From WTXA01 sp964415195 (lineage in GTDB: Bacteria > Bacillota > TC1): a stretch of DNA of 64,000 nt. This document shows positions 45,674-55,328 of the stretch, in pieces (position 1 is the first letter of the stretch; each line of letters starts with the position of its first letter). The DNA lies in contig CAYPYD010000005.1 of NCBI GenBank assembly GCA_964415195.1, forward strand, positions 1 to 64,000, in the 5' to 3' direction. Made by a program: the position numbers and the translations under genes. Below the pieces are notes generated by a model. It did no database searches and was not told the DNA's origin. It saw nothing but the letters and a program-made list of their open reading frames with translations.

Positions 45674-46525
45674 TTACTGATCTAAGCTATCTTTAAAAAG
45701 TCTTGCGCTAGTTTGGTCTATCTCTGATATCATTTCATCTACACTCATTCCTCTGATTACCAGGCTAGAATCTGCTACATCTTTAAGGGGTAGTAATACA
45801 AAAGCCCTTTGAGATATGCCAGGATGAGGTAATGTCAAAATTTCCTCCTCAGAGGTATAACCCTCATAAGTTAAAATATCAACATCAATAGTTCTTGGTC
45901 CCCATCTTACATCCCTTTGTCTTAACAAGTTACTCTCTATATGGTTGCAATATTTCAATAAAGCTCTTGGACTTAGACTAGTTTTCACCTCAACAACCAT
46001 ATTAAGGAACATACCTTGATCATCATACCCAAATGGATCAGTCTCATAAACCCTACTAGTCTTTGTGACTTCTATTTCCTTATGAAAATCAAGTTGATGA
46101 ATAGCTGAATTCAAATACCCTTCCCTATCCCCAAGATTACTACCTAAACCAAGATAAGCTATGATTTCACGTTTAACTTCTTGTTGGATTCCGAAATAAT
46201 CACAAGTAACTGGAATTGGAACTTCTGGTTTCATAACAAATACTTGAACAGATTTGATTCTAAAGAATTTACTTATAACAGCTTTTCCAATATCATAACC
46301 TAATTGTTCGAGGATTTTATACTTCTTACTAAAAAAAACATCCTTAACCACTTCATAAATATCAACATAACTTACTGAATCATCTAAATCTCCACTAGTA
46401 TGTGAAAGACTCAACTCACCATAAGCCTCAATTGTAACTTTAAATCTTTGACCTAAAACATTTTCCTCTGGAAAATATCCATGGTAGCCATAAAATTCAA
46501 GGTTTTTTAACACTATTTTATCCAC
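45674..46525 (-). CDS. folBK: Fused dihydroneopterin aldolase/HPPK
   Basis: The 283-residue protein joins FolB (about 1-115: VLKNLEFYGYHGYFPEEN) to FolK (about 120-283: YLGLGSNLGDREGYL, RWGPRTIDVDIL and LPHPGISQRAFVL). It carries out two consecutive steps of dihydrofolate synthesis. The start is a GTG at 46525, seven bases after AGGAGG; that RBS lies inside the pabC coding end. An ATG at 46543 overlaps the RBS and is rejected. Fusion of FolB and FolK is known in other bacteria. Confidence 0.93.
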   Translation of the reverse strand: MDKIVLKNLEFYGYHGYFPEENVLGQRFKVTIEAYGELSLSHTSGDLDDSVSYVDIYEVVKDVFFSKKYKILEQLGYDIGKAVISKFFRIKSVQVFVMKPEVPIPVTCDYFGIQQEVKREIIAYLGLGSNLGDREGYLNSAIHQLDFHKEIEVTKTSRVYETDPFGYDDQGMFLNMVVEVKTSLSPRALLKYCNHIESNLLRQRDVRWGPRTIDVDILTYEGYTSEEEILTLPHPGISQRAFVLLPLKDVADSSLVIRGMSVDEMISEIDQTSARLFKDSLDQ

Positions 46526-47261
46526 AACATGTCCTCCTATCAAAATCCATCTTTAATCTATATATCTCACTTATTTTTTTAAAAACCTTTTCATCTAACT
46601 GTATTTTTTTATCTTCAATACCTTCAATCTTTTGAATACCCTTTATTGAGTTTGTGATAAAAACACCATCTGATTCAATAAAATCAGAAAGTTTGTATTC
46701 ACCTTCTATACATTCACTATTCTTTAGAATAATCTCTCTGACAATTCCATTAAGAATTCCAGTTTTAATTTCTGGAGTGAATATTTTACCATCTTTGATA
46801 AAAAAGACATTAGCAATGGAACAACTTGTAACAAAGGAATTTTCATTTAGATATATTGTATCTATATACCCCAATTTACGAACAATTGCTAACTCTTGTA
46901 ATCTTTCTTTATAATCACTTGTTTTAAACCTATACTTAATATCATTGCTGTCTCTAACAATTGAAGAAATCTTTAAAAAACCGGACCCTTTACATTCTAC
47001 ATCTCTTAATGAGAAAATACAACCACTATTACTGCAAACAATCCTTAAAGCAAATTTCCCATTTTTAGGCAGCCATTTAAAAATATAAAATTTTATCTCA
47101 GCAATAGCTATACTAATATCTAGCACTTTACTACAAGCTAATTCTAATCTTAATAAATGTTCATCTAAAAAATAGGGATGCCCATCTTCTATAAGTATAG
47201 TTTCAAAGATACTATTTTCATATTCAATTATACTTCTATTTTCACAAAACTCATAATTCAA
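46518..47261 (-). CDS. pabC: Aminodeoxychorismate lyase
   Basis: The 247-residue class IV PLP enzyme has the lysine in SDYKERL (about residue 115), the ENSFVTSCSIANVFF segment and TPEIKTGILNGIVRE. Its place between pabB and folBK supports PabC, which releases pyruvate from aminodeoxychorismate to give p-aminobenzoate. Start overlaps pabB by 11 bases. Confidence 0.92.
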   Translation of the reverse strand: MNYEFCENRSIIEYENSIFETILIEDGHPYFLDEHLLRLELACSKVLDISIAIAEIKFYIFKWLPKNGKFALRIVCSNSGCIFSLRDVECKGSGFLKISSIVRDSNDIKYRFKTSDYKERLQELAIVRKLGYIDTIYLNENSFVTSCSIANVFFIKDGKIFTPEIKTGILNGIVREIILKNSECIEGEYKLSDFIESDGVFITNSIKGIQKIEGIEDKKIQLDEKVFKKISEIYRLKMDFDRRTCCG

Positions 47262-48567
47262 AGTCTAAACTCCTCTTAAGACCCAGTCCCTTATGTTCAG
47301 TCTCCATATATTCAGCCTTAGTTTCTGATTTCCAGGTGATTCCACCACCAACATTATAGTTGAACTCATTACCTTCAATTAAAATTGTCCGTATAGCAAT
47401 GTTGAAGTCAAAGTCACCGTTTTCTTTAATATAGCCAATAGCACCAGTATATATGCCACGTGAGAAGTCCTCTAACTCATCAATTATTTCAATAGCTCTT
47501 TTTTTAGGAGTTCCTGTAATCGATCCACCAGGAAAGATCCTGTAAAGAACATCAAAAGGTGTTAAGTTGGATTTGATTTTGCTTCTGATAGTGCTTACAA
47601 GATGATGTATAGTCTCATATGTTTCAATCTTAAACATTTCATCTACCCTTACACTTCCACTCTCACTAATTCTACTTAAGTCATTTCTTTCAAGGTCAAC
47701 TATCATTAATAATTCGCTTTTATCTTTTTCGCTATTTTTTAGTTTTCTTTTATTTATAAATTCAGCAAGGAAGTTCTTACCTCTTTTAATAGTTCCTTTT
47801 ATCGGTCTAGTCTCTAAGATACTATTTGTCGATTTAATCAATCGCTCAGGTGAACTAGAAATTATTGCCCATTCACTACACCTTATAAAGGCTGAAAATG
47901 GAGCTGGGTTTGTGCTTCTTAATTTCATATACATATCATTATAATTAGCATTTTCTAAATAACCATTAAATCTTCTAGTATAGTTAATCTGATAAACATC
48001 ACCTTCGTAGATATAATTTTTAATTATATCTATTTTTTTGGAATAATCATCATATTTTTCTATGTATGTTAAATTGTAATTACTTTTATATGTTTTTTCA
48101 TTTTTTTTAACATAAGTATTGAGAATATTCATTACTTCATTAGCATCATTTTCATAATCTAAATCAAAACAAATTGTAAAATGACCATTCTTTTCATTCA
48201 ATTCTATAACAACAGGGTAATATCCTAAATAACCTTTTGGTATTATTGATTTATATTCAAATTTACTTTTAACATTTAAAAATGTCATACCTAAATCATA
48301 AGTTAAAAAACAAAAAAAACTAGGAAAGGTCAGTCCCTTTTCCCCTTTCCTATACTTTTCATAAAACTCGTTGTACTCTTCTATTACTTTTTCGCCTTTT
48401 GATTTAGAAATAATGTAATCGTATGGCTTTATACCAATATATGTAAAATTACTTTGTATATCATTTTTCCTATTACTTTCTAACATGAAAAAAAATTCTT
48501 CATTTTTGAATATATTTAATATATCTTCTATTGTAATATCGTTTCTTATTTCAATTCTTTTTTCCAT
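47251..48567 (-). CDS. pabB: Aminodeoxychorismate synthase component I
   Basis: The 438-residue protein is a chorismate-binding enzyme. The motif TRPIKGTIKRG carries the lysine of PabB, where anthranilate synthase TrpE has PIAGT, so PabB is preferred. GGSITGTPKKRAIEI and YTGAIGY, typical of the active site, are also present. It uses ammonia delivered by PabA. It overlaps pabA by 17 bases. Confidence 0.94.
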   Translation of the reverse strand: MEKRIEIRNDITIEDILNIFKNEEFFFMLESNRKNDIQSNFTYIGIKPYDYIISKSKGEKVIEEYNEFYEKYRKGEKGLTFPSFFCFLTYDLGMTFLNVKSKFEYKSIIPKGYLGYYPVVIELNEKNGHFTICFDLDYENDANEVMNILNTYVKKNEKTYKSNYNLTYIEKYDDYSKKIDIIKNYIYEGDVYQINYTRRFNGYLENANYNDMYMKLRSTNPAPFSAFIRCSEWAIISSSPERLIKSTNSILETRPIKGTIKRGKNFLAEFINKRKLKNSEKDKSELLMIVDLERNDLSRISESGSVRVDEMFKIETYETIHHLVSTIRSKIKSNLTPFDVLYRIFPGGSITGTPKKRAIEIIDELEDFSRGIYTGAIGYIKENGDFDFNIAIRTILIEGNEFNYNVGGGITWKSETKAEYMETEHKGLGLKRSLDFEL

Positions 48568-49129
48568 TATTTATCCTTAAAAAATTTCTAAACAAGTCCA
48601 AGCCTTGTTCTGTTAATATAGCTTCAGGATGATACTGAACACCATAAAGCATCTTATTTTTATTTTCAATGCTCATAACTGTCCCATCTTTTAGTTTTGA
48701 AGTTATTGAAAATTGACTGTTCAGATTAACTTCATCAATTGAAAGTGAATGATACCTAGTCACCTTCAATGGGTTTTTAATATTATCATAAATCCCACTA
48801 CCATTATGATATATCTTTTCTACAACACCATGAGCTGGGTGCCCCTTTTTCAAAGTGCCTCCATGAATGTAATTTATACATTGGTATCCTAGACAAACGC
48901 CTAGGATAGGAATGATTCCTTCATATTTTTTGATTATATCCAATGAATATCCAGCATTCTCTGGTCTTTTGGGACCTGGAGAAATTATAATATGACTAAT
49001 ATTCAAGTAATCGAGTTCAAATAAACTATCATCATCATTATTTATAACTATAACTTCTTGTTTTAATATTTTTAAGTATTCATAAATATTAAAAGTAAAA
49101 GAATCGTAATTATCAATTAAAAGCACCAT
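48551..49129 (-). CDS. pabA: Aminodeoxychorismate synthase component II (glutamine amidotransferase)
   Basis: The 192-residue class I amidotransferase has the nucleophile in GVCLGYQ and the catalytic His-Glu in YHPEA. PabA and TrpG are alike; adjacency to pabB with PIKGT identifies it as PabA here. GGAGAGG precedes the ATG. A TATAAT (49155-49150) lies 21 bases upstream without a good -35. First gene of the pABA/folate operon. Confidence 0.93.
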   Translation of the reverse strand: MVLLIDNYDSFTFNIYEYLKILKQEVIVINNDDDSLFELDYLNISHIIISPGPKRPENAGYSLDIIKKYEGIIPILGVCLGYQCINYIHGGTLKKGHPAHGVVEKIYHNGSGIYDNIKNPLKVTRYHSLSIDEVNLNSQFSITSKLKDGTVMSIENKNKMLYGVQYHPEAILTEQGLDLFRNFLRINNGKKN

Positions 49130-49205
49130 ATTGTTACCTCTCCTTCAAGATTATATCATAAAAAAAACCTAAAATAGAGTAAATTTCCTAAAGATAATAT
49201 ATAAT

Positions 49206-49226
49206 GTAGATTGTAGATTGTAGATT
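49206..49226. repeat. Triple tandem 7-mer upstream of the ThrE genes
   Basis: GTAGATT occurs three times in direct succession. It starts one base after a TATAAT (49200-49205) and ends four bases before the GGAGGGG ribosome binding site. It would be in the 5' leader. Copy number may vary between strains. Confidence 0.8.
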
Positions 49227-49241
49227 ACAAGGAGGGGTAAA

Positions 49242-50015
49242 ATGTATGAAGAATTAAAAGCTGCTTTAAAAGCAGGAGAAATAATGTTGAGGAATGGATC
49301 TGAAACATTTCGAGTTCAGTATATAATCAAAAAAATGTTAATTAACAAAAATATTATTAACAAAGATGTTATTGTTATAGGAACAGCTATGATAGCTACA
49401 ATAGAATTAAAGGATGGTCATCCAATTACCCTTTCAAGAAGTATTTCTAGACGTAAAAACAATCTGCAAAAATTATCACTAGTAACTAGAGTAGCAGACG
49501 ATTATGCAAATGAAAGAATTAATCTAAACGAAGTTATGGAAAAATTAGAAAAAATAGATAATAATATTACATATCCCTTTTGGATAAAGGTCTTATGTAC
49601 AAGTTTAGGTACATTCTCCTTTACCTTAGGTTATGGTGGTACTCTTACTGGTGCCATAACAATGTTTTTAATTACAATAATACCTGCATATTTTATCCAA
49701 CTTTTTTTTAAGAAAAATGTCCCTTATTTTATTTCTAATATTCTAGCTGGGGCTCTCATTAGTACGTTTAGTTTAATTGCCTTTAACCTTAATCCTCTTC
49801 TACAATATGATAAGATGATTGCAAGTGCAATTATTATCCTTACACCTGGAATTATGGCTGTTACCGCCATAAGAGATGTTGTTAATGGTGATTTTATTAC
49901 AGGTGCCAGTAGAGGAATGGAAGCTCTATTATCAGCTACTGGGCTAAGTATTGGTGTTGGTTTTATTTTTGCCTTATATGTATTTCTAACTGGAGGTGCT
50001 GTATGGACATTTTAA
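49242..50015 (+). CDS. Threonine/serine exporter ThrE, N-terminal half (DUF1212/YjjP type)
   Basis: The 257-residue protein has a soluble N-terminal part (about 1-110: GSETFRVQYIIKKM) followed by about five membrane helices. It is the larger half of the split ThrE exporter (COG2966). GGAGGGG precedes the ATG. The downstream 149-residue gene is the second half; the two overlap by 13 bases. Homologues export threonine, serine or dicarboxylates. Confidence 0.88.
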   Translation: MYEELKAALKAGEIMLRNGSETFRVQYIIKKMLINKNIINKDVIVIGTAMIATIELKDGHPITLSRSISRRKNNLQKLSLVTRVADDYANERINLNEVMEKLEKIDNNITYPFWIKVLCTSLGTFSFTLGYGGTLTGAITMFLITIIPAYFIQLFFKKNVPYFISNILAGALISTFSLIAFNLNPLLQYDKMIASAIIILTPGIMAVTAIRDVVNGDFITGASRGMEALLSATGLSIGVGFIFALYVFLTGGAVWTF

Positions 50016-50452
50016 AAATTATCATGATAGGACTTGGAACAGGCTTTGTTAGTATAGCACTTGAAGCAAGTAAGGATGACTTACCGATAAATGCCTTACT
50101 GGGATCTATCTGTTTTGCAACATACCTATATGTTTTACAAATTTTCAATAATAACATGTTGGCGACTTTTCTTGCATCATTCTTAATATCTTTTCTAGCA
50201 ATTTATTTAACAAGGAAAAGAGGTAAACCCTTGCAGATTTACTTAATTGCAGGTATTATTCCACTTCTTCCTGGTTTAAATATTTTTAAGATGGTTTTCG
50301 GGTTTGTTAATCAAGACAATACAGCAATATTTCAGAATGCCAACCTAACAATTCAAATATTGGCAATCATTGTTATAAGTATAGTCTTCGCCTCTTCAAT
50401 AACAAAATTATTAAAAAGAATAAAATTCAATATAAAGAAACCAGAATCTTAG
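50003..50452 (+). CDS. Threonine/serine exporter ThrE, C-terminal half (DUF3815/YjjB type)
   Basis: The 149-residue protein has about four membrane helices and the IPLLPGLNIFKMVFGF motif of COG3610. Its start lies in the end of the N-terminal half, with GGAGG seven bases upstream. It forms the exporter together with the preceding gene. A terminator stem overlaps its stop codon. Confidence 0.87.
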   Translation: MDILKIIMIGLGTGFVSIALEASKDDLPINALLGSICFATYLYVLQIFNNNMLATFLASFLISFLAIYLTRKRGKPLQIYLIAGIIPLLPGLNIFKMVFGFVNQDNTAIFQNANLTIQILAIIVISIVFASSITKLLKRIKFNIKKPES

Positions 50453-50466
50453 GATTCTGGTTTCTT
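50435..50466. terminator. Terminator at the end of the ThrE genes
   Basis: A perfect 14 bp stem (50435-50448 with 50453-50466) encloses the stop codon TAG in its loop, followed by ATTTTATCTTT. It lies between convergent genes and can also serve the minus-strand formate dehydrogenase operon. Confidence 0.9.
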
Positions 50467-50497
50467 ATTTTATCTTTATTATTCTTATTGAATTAAT

Positions 50498-52168
50498 TTA
50501 TAATAGATCTTTAAAATTAGTTAGTATGCTACTAATGGTTGAAGGAGCTAATTGCCCTAGAGCACATAATGATGAGGTTTCCATCAAATCAGCAAGAACA
50601 GCTAATTTTTCAAAATCAGCATCATTTTTTTCACTACTCATTTTATCTAGTAGTTCAGCCGCTCTTTTTGTACCTTCTCTACATGGCACACATTTCCCAC
50701 AGGATTCTTGTACTGCATAAGCCATTGATTCCTTAGCTAAATCCATCATTGTTGTTTTACCTGCAACTACATAAATACTAACACCTTCCATAACTCCAGA
50801 AATTAATCCATATTTTGAAGGAGTATCTAAGTCTATAGGTTTTTCCAACTTATCAACTGTTAGAATAGGACCGATTGGACCACCAATTCTCACACCTTTC
50901 AAATCACCAATAGTTCCTCCAGTATAGGTTTCAATTATATCATTAATTGACATATTTGTTGGTACTTCAATGATACCTGGGGTATTAACATCACCTTCAA
51001 GTGAAATTATCTTCATTCCAGGATTCTTCTCAGCACCAATTGTCTTATAAGCTTCAACACCTAAATTTAAAACATCAGGTATATTCACTAAAGTTTCTAC
51101 ATTGGCTACTAAATTTGTATACACAATTGCTGCTACCGGACAAACTGACATACAATTTCCACATTTGATACAAACATTAGGATCAATAATATGTTTTGTC
51201 TTAGGTGCACTTTCAATACAAGAAACTGGGCAGTTTTTAGCGCACTTAGTACAACCGATACATTTCTCCGTTATATAGTACTCTATAGGTTTGCCACTTA
51301 TACCAAATGATCTATAATTATATTTTTTCTCACGGTGAATATTTAAATCTCTTTCAATAAATTCATTAGTTTCTACTTCTCTTGGACTAATAAAATTATT
51401 GTCAGAGAAGCGAACTATAATATCAAAAGCAAAATCCTTTCCAAGAACTTTATTACCAAGAATACCTGCACTATATGCGTCCTTTACGGCTTTTTCAATA
51501 TCTTTGGTAAAGCTAGTATAAATATATCCCTTACTTGCACCAACTGAATATCCAGAAATAATCATGCCTTCAATCAATTTAAAAGGATTATCTTTAATGA
51601 TTTTTTCATCTAAAACATTATTGTTAATATCGGCATTACATATTACACCTTTATTATTTAATTCAACAATATTAGCAACAAATTCCCATTTTATACCAGC
51701 TGCAAATCCACCATCACCTCTGCCTTTTAAACCAGATTCTTTTACAGTTTGTACTACATTTGTACTAAATTGTGCCAATGTTTTAGCTAAGGCTTGAAAA
51801 CCACCATTAGCAATATAATTTTCGATATCGGTAAAGATGCCTAATGATGGAATATTAATTTCCTTAAAAGCTTCAATATCAGATACCAAGTACTTTTTAC
51901 TTATCGGTGATATATAGCTTTCATATTCTTCTACATAATCAACTGGTTGATTAGTTAGATATGAATTAAAGTTAATCACATTATCGATTCTTGAGGCAGG
52001 TACTCCTAAAACCTCATCGATTAATAAAACCACATCATTGGGAATATAACCTATCATTTCTTGAGTCTTTAACAAAGTAGCCATTAAGACGCCTTTTGAT
52101 TCTCTATTTTCATTCATATATGATATTAAATCATCAACAATTTTTTTATTATTATCTATATCAAACAT
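50498..52168 (-). CDS. NuoF/HydB-like iron-sulfur protein, divergent, with internal ferredoxin segment
   Basis: The 556-residue protein starts with a NuoE-like helical segment (about 1-95) lacking all NuoE cysteines, then a NuoF-like FMN domain (GRGDGGFAAGIKW, 149-161). Where NuoF has NADEGEPGxFKDR it has NADINNNVLDEK (178-189), and the GAGAYxCGEETAL block is missing. In its place lies a two-[4Fe-4S] ferredoxin segment (C303, C306, C309, C313 and C333, C336, C339, C343). NuoF then resumes at VANVETL, with the N3 ligands C490, C493, C496 (CGKCVPC) and C535 (SLCALG) intact. It starts one base after the fdhA stop with GGAGG, so it is its partner. NADH/FMN binding is doubtful; electron transfer between FdhA and a ferredoxin is a possibility. 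Confidence 0.88.
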   Translation of the reverse strand: MFDIDNNKKIVDDLISYMNENRESKGVLMATLLKTQEMIGYIPNDVVLLIDEVLGVPASRIDNVINFNSYLTNQPVDYVEEYESYISPISKKYLVSDIEAFKEINIPSLGIFTDIENYIANGGFQALAKTLAQFSTNVVQTVKESGLKGRGDGGFAAGIKWEFVANIVELNNKGVICNADINNNVLDEKIIKDNPFKLIEGMIISGYSVGASKGYIYTSFTKDIEKAVKDAYSAGILGNKVLGKDFAFDIIVRFSDNNFISPREVETNEFIERDLNIHREKKYNYRSFGISGKPIEYYITEKCIGCTKCAKNCPVSCIESAPKTKHIIDPNVCIKCGNCMSVCPVAAIVYTNLVANVETLVNIPDVLNLGVEAYKTIGAEKNPGMKIISLEGDVNTPGIIEVPTNMSINDIIETYTGGTIGDLKGVRIGGPIGPILTVDKLEKPIDLDTPSKYGLISGVMEGVSIYVVAGKTTMMDLAKESMAYAVQESCGKCVPCREGTKRAAELLDKMSSEKNDADFEKLAVLADLMETSSLCALGQLAPSTISSILTNFKDLL

Positions 52169-52169
52169 C

Positions 52170-54845
52170 TTAGACCTCCTTTGCTAATTTTACTGCTGTT
52201 ACTTTATATTCAGCAGTTTTTGTTACTGGATCATAAGCAGAGTTTGTCAACTCATTAACTGGTGATTCATGGAAGTGGAAAGTTGAATATATAGTTCCTG
52301 GTTGAACACGTTTTGTAATTTTTACATTTGCTGTCATCGTACCTCTTCTAGAAGTAACTCGGACTATACTGTCTTTATCAAGATCATATATTTTAGCATC
52401 ATCAGGATGGATTTCAACTCTTTCTACTGGTGCTATTTCTTCTAATGTAGGTGAAATTCTTGTTGATACATTATAATGATATAACATTCTTCCAGTATTC
52501 ATAAGTACAGGATAATCTGCATCAACTAATTCAGCTGGAGGTAAATATTCAATAGGCAACATTAATCCCTTACCTCTTGTAAACTCTCCTGAGTGTAAAT
52601 ACTTGCTTCCAGGGCTGTCTAAAGTAGGGCATCCCCACTGAAGTCCGTCTTTATCGATTCTGTTATATGTAATACCAGCATATGAAGGTATTGCTTTTCT
52701 AATTTCTTCAAAAATTTCTTCAGCTGAAGTATAATCGAATCCTTTGTATCCTAATTTCTTTGCCAAAGATGCAATAATCTTCCAATCTTGCATTACATTA
52801 TTTGGACCGTCTACAGCTTTTCTTACCCTTTGCACTCTTCTTTCAGTATTAGTGAATGTTCCATCTTTTTCGGCATAGGCAGTTGCTGGCAGAACAACAT
52901 CAGCTAATTTGGCAGTTTCGGTTAAGAAAATATTTTGAACAACCAATAATTCAAGGCTAGACATAGCTTTTCGCACATGATTAGCATCAGGGTCTGTCAA
53001 AACTGGGTCTTCACCCATTACATACATTGCCTTAACATCTCCATCTATAATGCCATCAAGCATCTCAGGTATTCTTAGTCCTAACTTATCACTTAATTTT
53101 GCATCCCAGAATTTTTCAAAAATTTCAACATTTTCCTTATTATCACATTGTTTATATCCAGGGAAATAGTTTGGCAATGCTGCCATATCACAAGCCCCTT
53201 GAACATTGTTTTGTCCCCTCATAGGATTAATTCCGGCATTCTCAAAACCAATATGGCCTGTTAACATACCAAGATTTGCTAAATTCATTACATTATCAGT
53301 TCCTGTAACATGTTCTGTGATTCCTAAAGTATAGAATATGCCTGCTTTTTTTGTTTTAGCATATAATTTAGCTACTTTGTATAGCATATCTTGACTAATC
53401 CCTGTTATTTTTTCTACAAGTTCTGGTGGATAATTAGCGACATTTTCCTTTAAACTTTCAAAACCAGTACATCTTTCTTCTATATATTCTTCATCGTGCC
53501 AGTTTTCCCTTATAATAATATGCATTAATCCATTGACTAAAGCAGCATCAGTACCTGACTTTAAACTTAAGTGATATTTTGCTAATGTTGCTAACTCAGT
53601 TTTTCTAGGATCAATAACGATAAGTTTAGCGCCTTTTTGAGCAGCTTTTTTCATCTTGTTACCAATAATTGGATGTGCTTCAGTAGCATTTGAACCAATG
53701 ATGAAAAGAACATCATTATCTTCAACTTCTCCAATAGAATTTGTCATAGCACCACTACCTAATGTAGTTGCAAGACCTGCAACTGTAGGAGCGTGTCAGG
53801 TTCTAGCACAATGGTCTATGTTGTTAGTGCCAAATCCGACTCTGAATAGTTTTTGGAATATGTAGTTATCTTCATTGACACAACGAGCTGAAGATAAACC
53901 AGCAATTGAATCTGAGCCATACTTTTCTTTAATTTCACTGATTTTTTTTGCAATATAATCAAAAGCTTCTTCATAAGTAGCTTCAACGAAAACTCCATCC
54001 TTCTTGATTAGTGGTGTAGTTATTCTTCTTTCGCTATTTAGCATGTCTGAATGGAATCTACCTTTAACACATAAAGAAGAACCGTTAACTGTTGCGTCTT
54101 CATTTGGAGTTACTCCAACTACCTTACCTTCAACAACGTTCAAATCGAAATTACAACCGGTTCCGCAAAATGGACAAGTAGTTCTTACTTTCGTTATTTT
54201 ATCAGGTTCTATATTAGCTAATTGCTTTATTACCAATGCACCTGTTGGGCAAGCCCCAACACATTGTCCACAAAGTCGACAATTATCAATGCTAATAGGT
54301 AAATTAAAAGCTGTTCCAATTTTTGTATTGAATCCTTTTCCCAAGAAATCTATTGTATGGGAAATTTGTATCTGGTCACAAGTATTTACACATTGTCCGC
54401 AAAGTATACATTTATTTAGATCGCGAATATATGCAGCATTGGCATTATCTATTTCATAATTTTTCTTTTCTCCTATATAGCTACCTTTTGCAATTTCATA
54501 TTCTTTAGCATAATCCTGAAACTTATTATTACCAACTTTTACTTGTGCAAATAAATTTTCAGGATGGTTTGAAATTAGTAAATCTAAGATTTCTCTTCTC
54601 GCTTTTAGGACTTTTTCAGAATGAGTTTGTATAACCATTCCCTCCAAAGGTCTAGTAGAACATGATGATGCCAGAGTTTTTCTGCCTGTTATCTCAACAA
54701 TGCACATTCTGCATCCGGCAAATGTTTTCAATTTTTTATTATAGCAAAGAGTTGGTATGTCTATACCATTTTCTCTAGCGATTTCCAGTAGAGTCTTATC
54801 AGCAGACGCTTCCATCTTCTGGCCGTTAAGTGTAATTGAAACCAT
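52170..54845 (-). CDS. fdhA: Formate dehydrogenase, selenocysteine-containing catalytic subunit
   Basis: The 891-residue product reads through the UGA at 53798-53796 as Sec350, in the context CART-U-HAPTVAG; formate dehydrogenases have Sec or Cys exactly there, before a catalytic His. Upstream lie a [2Fe-2S] domain (C34, C45, C48, C62), two [4Fe-4S] ferredoxin clusters (C146-C156, C189-C199), and the [4Fe-4S] of the molybdopterin domain (C224, C227, C231, C259). The His-Cys3 site keeps H94, but its cysteines are replaced by L98, Q101 and N107. The enzyme uses a Mo/W bis-pterin cofactor to interconvert formate and CO2. AAAGGGG lies ten bases before the ATG. moeA and mobB precede it; a NuoF-like gene follows. 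Confidence 0.95.
53760..53798 (-). promoter_or_regulatory. SECIS element and selenocysteine UGA of fdhA
   Basis: Directly after the UGA (53798-53796), the minus strand has a perfect apical stem GTTGCA (53783-53778)/TGCAAC (53772-53767) with the loop GGTCT. A lower CCTA/TAGG pairing is possible. The distance from the UGA and the GGUC loop match the known E. coli fdhF SECIS bound by SelB. Confidence 0.92.
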
Positions 54846-54850
54846 AAATA

Positions 54851-55327
54851 TTAATCCCCTTTCAAAAAACTATTTTTTATAAAATCAACAATGCTATTAA
54901 CATCATTAATATTGAACCAAACTTTATGTCTCTTAGAATCTTCAATATCGTCAGAAATTATTCCAAGTAACTTATCTTCATTATAGTATATTTTCTTTAT
55001 ATTTTCTCTTGTAATATAAAATTTAGGATATTTTAGTTTCTTAAAACCTTCTAAAATAATCAAATCTAGATCTAAATTTATATATTCTTCTATGATATCA
55101 TCAGGATTAGAATCACCTATTAGTAATCTAACTTTCTTAGCACCAGTAGAAATAAAAATATCAGTATCTTTAATTTTTCCAACAGTTATACTTTCATCTA
55201 TATGTCCATGATGCTTGATAACACCTATGATATATTCTTGATTAAGTTGCTCTAAAATTTTACTAATCAATGTTGTTTTACCAGAATTAGAATAACCAAC
55301 AAAGGAAATAATAGGTATCTTTTTCAT
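54851..55327 (-). CDS. mobB: Molybdopterin-guanine dinucleotide biosynthesis protein MobB
   Basis: The 158-residue P-loop protein has GYSNSGKTT (11-19) near the start, VIKHHGH and a Walker B-like LDLIILEGFKKLKYPK. MobB assists MobA in forming the guanine dinucleotide cofactor, which FdhA needs. The ATG at 55327 lies one base after the moeA stop with GAGG nine bases upstream; an earlier in-frame ATG at 55342 inside moeA lacks an RBS. mobA is not in the window. Confidence 0.92.
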   Translation of the reverse strand: MKKIPIISFVGYSNSGKTTLISKILEQLNQEYIIGVIKHHGHIDESITVGKIKDTDIFISTGAKKVRLLIGDSNPDDIIEEYINLDLDLIILEGFKKLKYPKFYITRENIKKIYYNEDKLLGIISDDIEDSKRHKVWFNINDVNSIVDFIKNSFLKGD

Positions 55328-55328
55328 T

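Noticed and set aside
53748..53798. Apparent frameshift or nonsense mutation splitting fdhA
   Set aside because: The frame is the same on both sides, the stop is UGA at the Sec position, and a SECIS hairpin follows.
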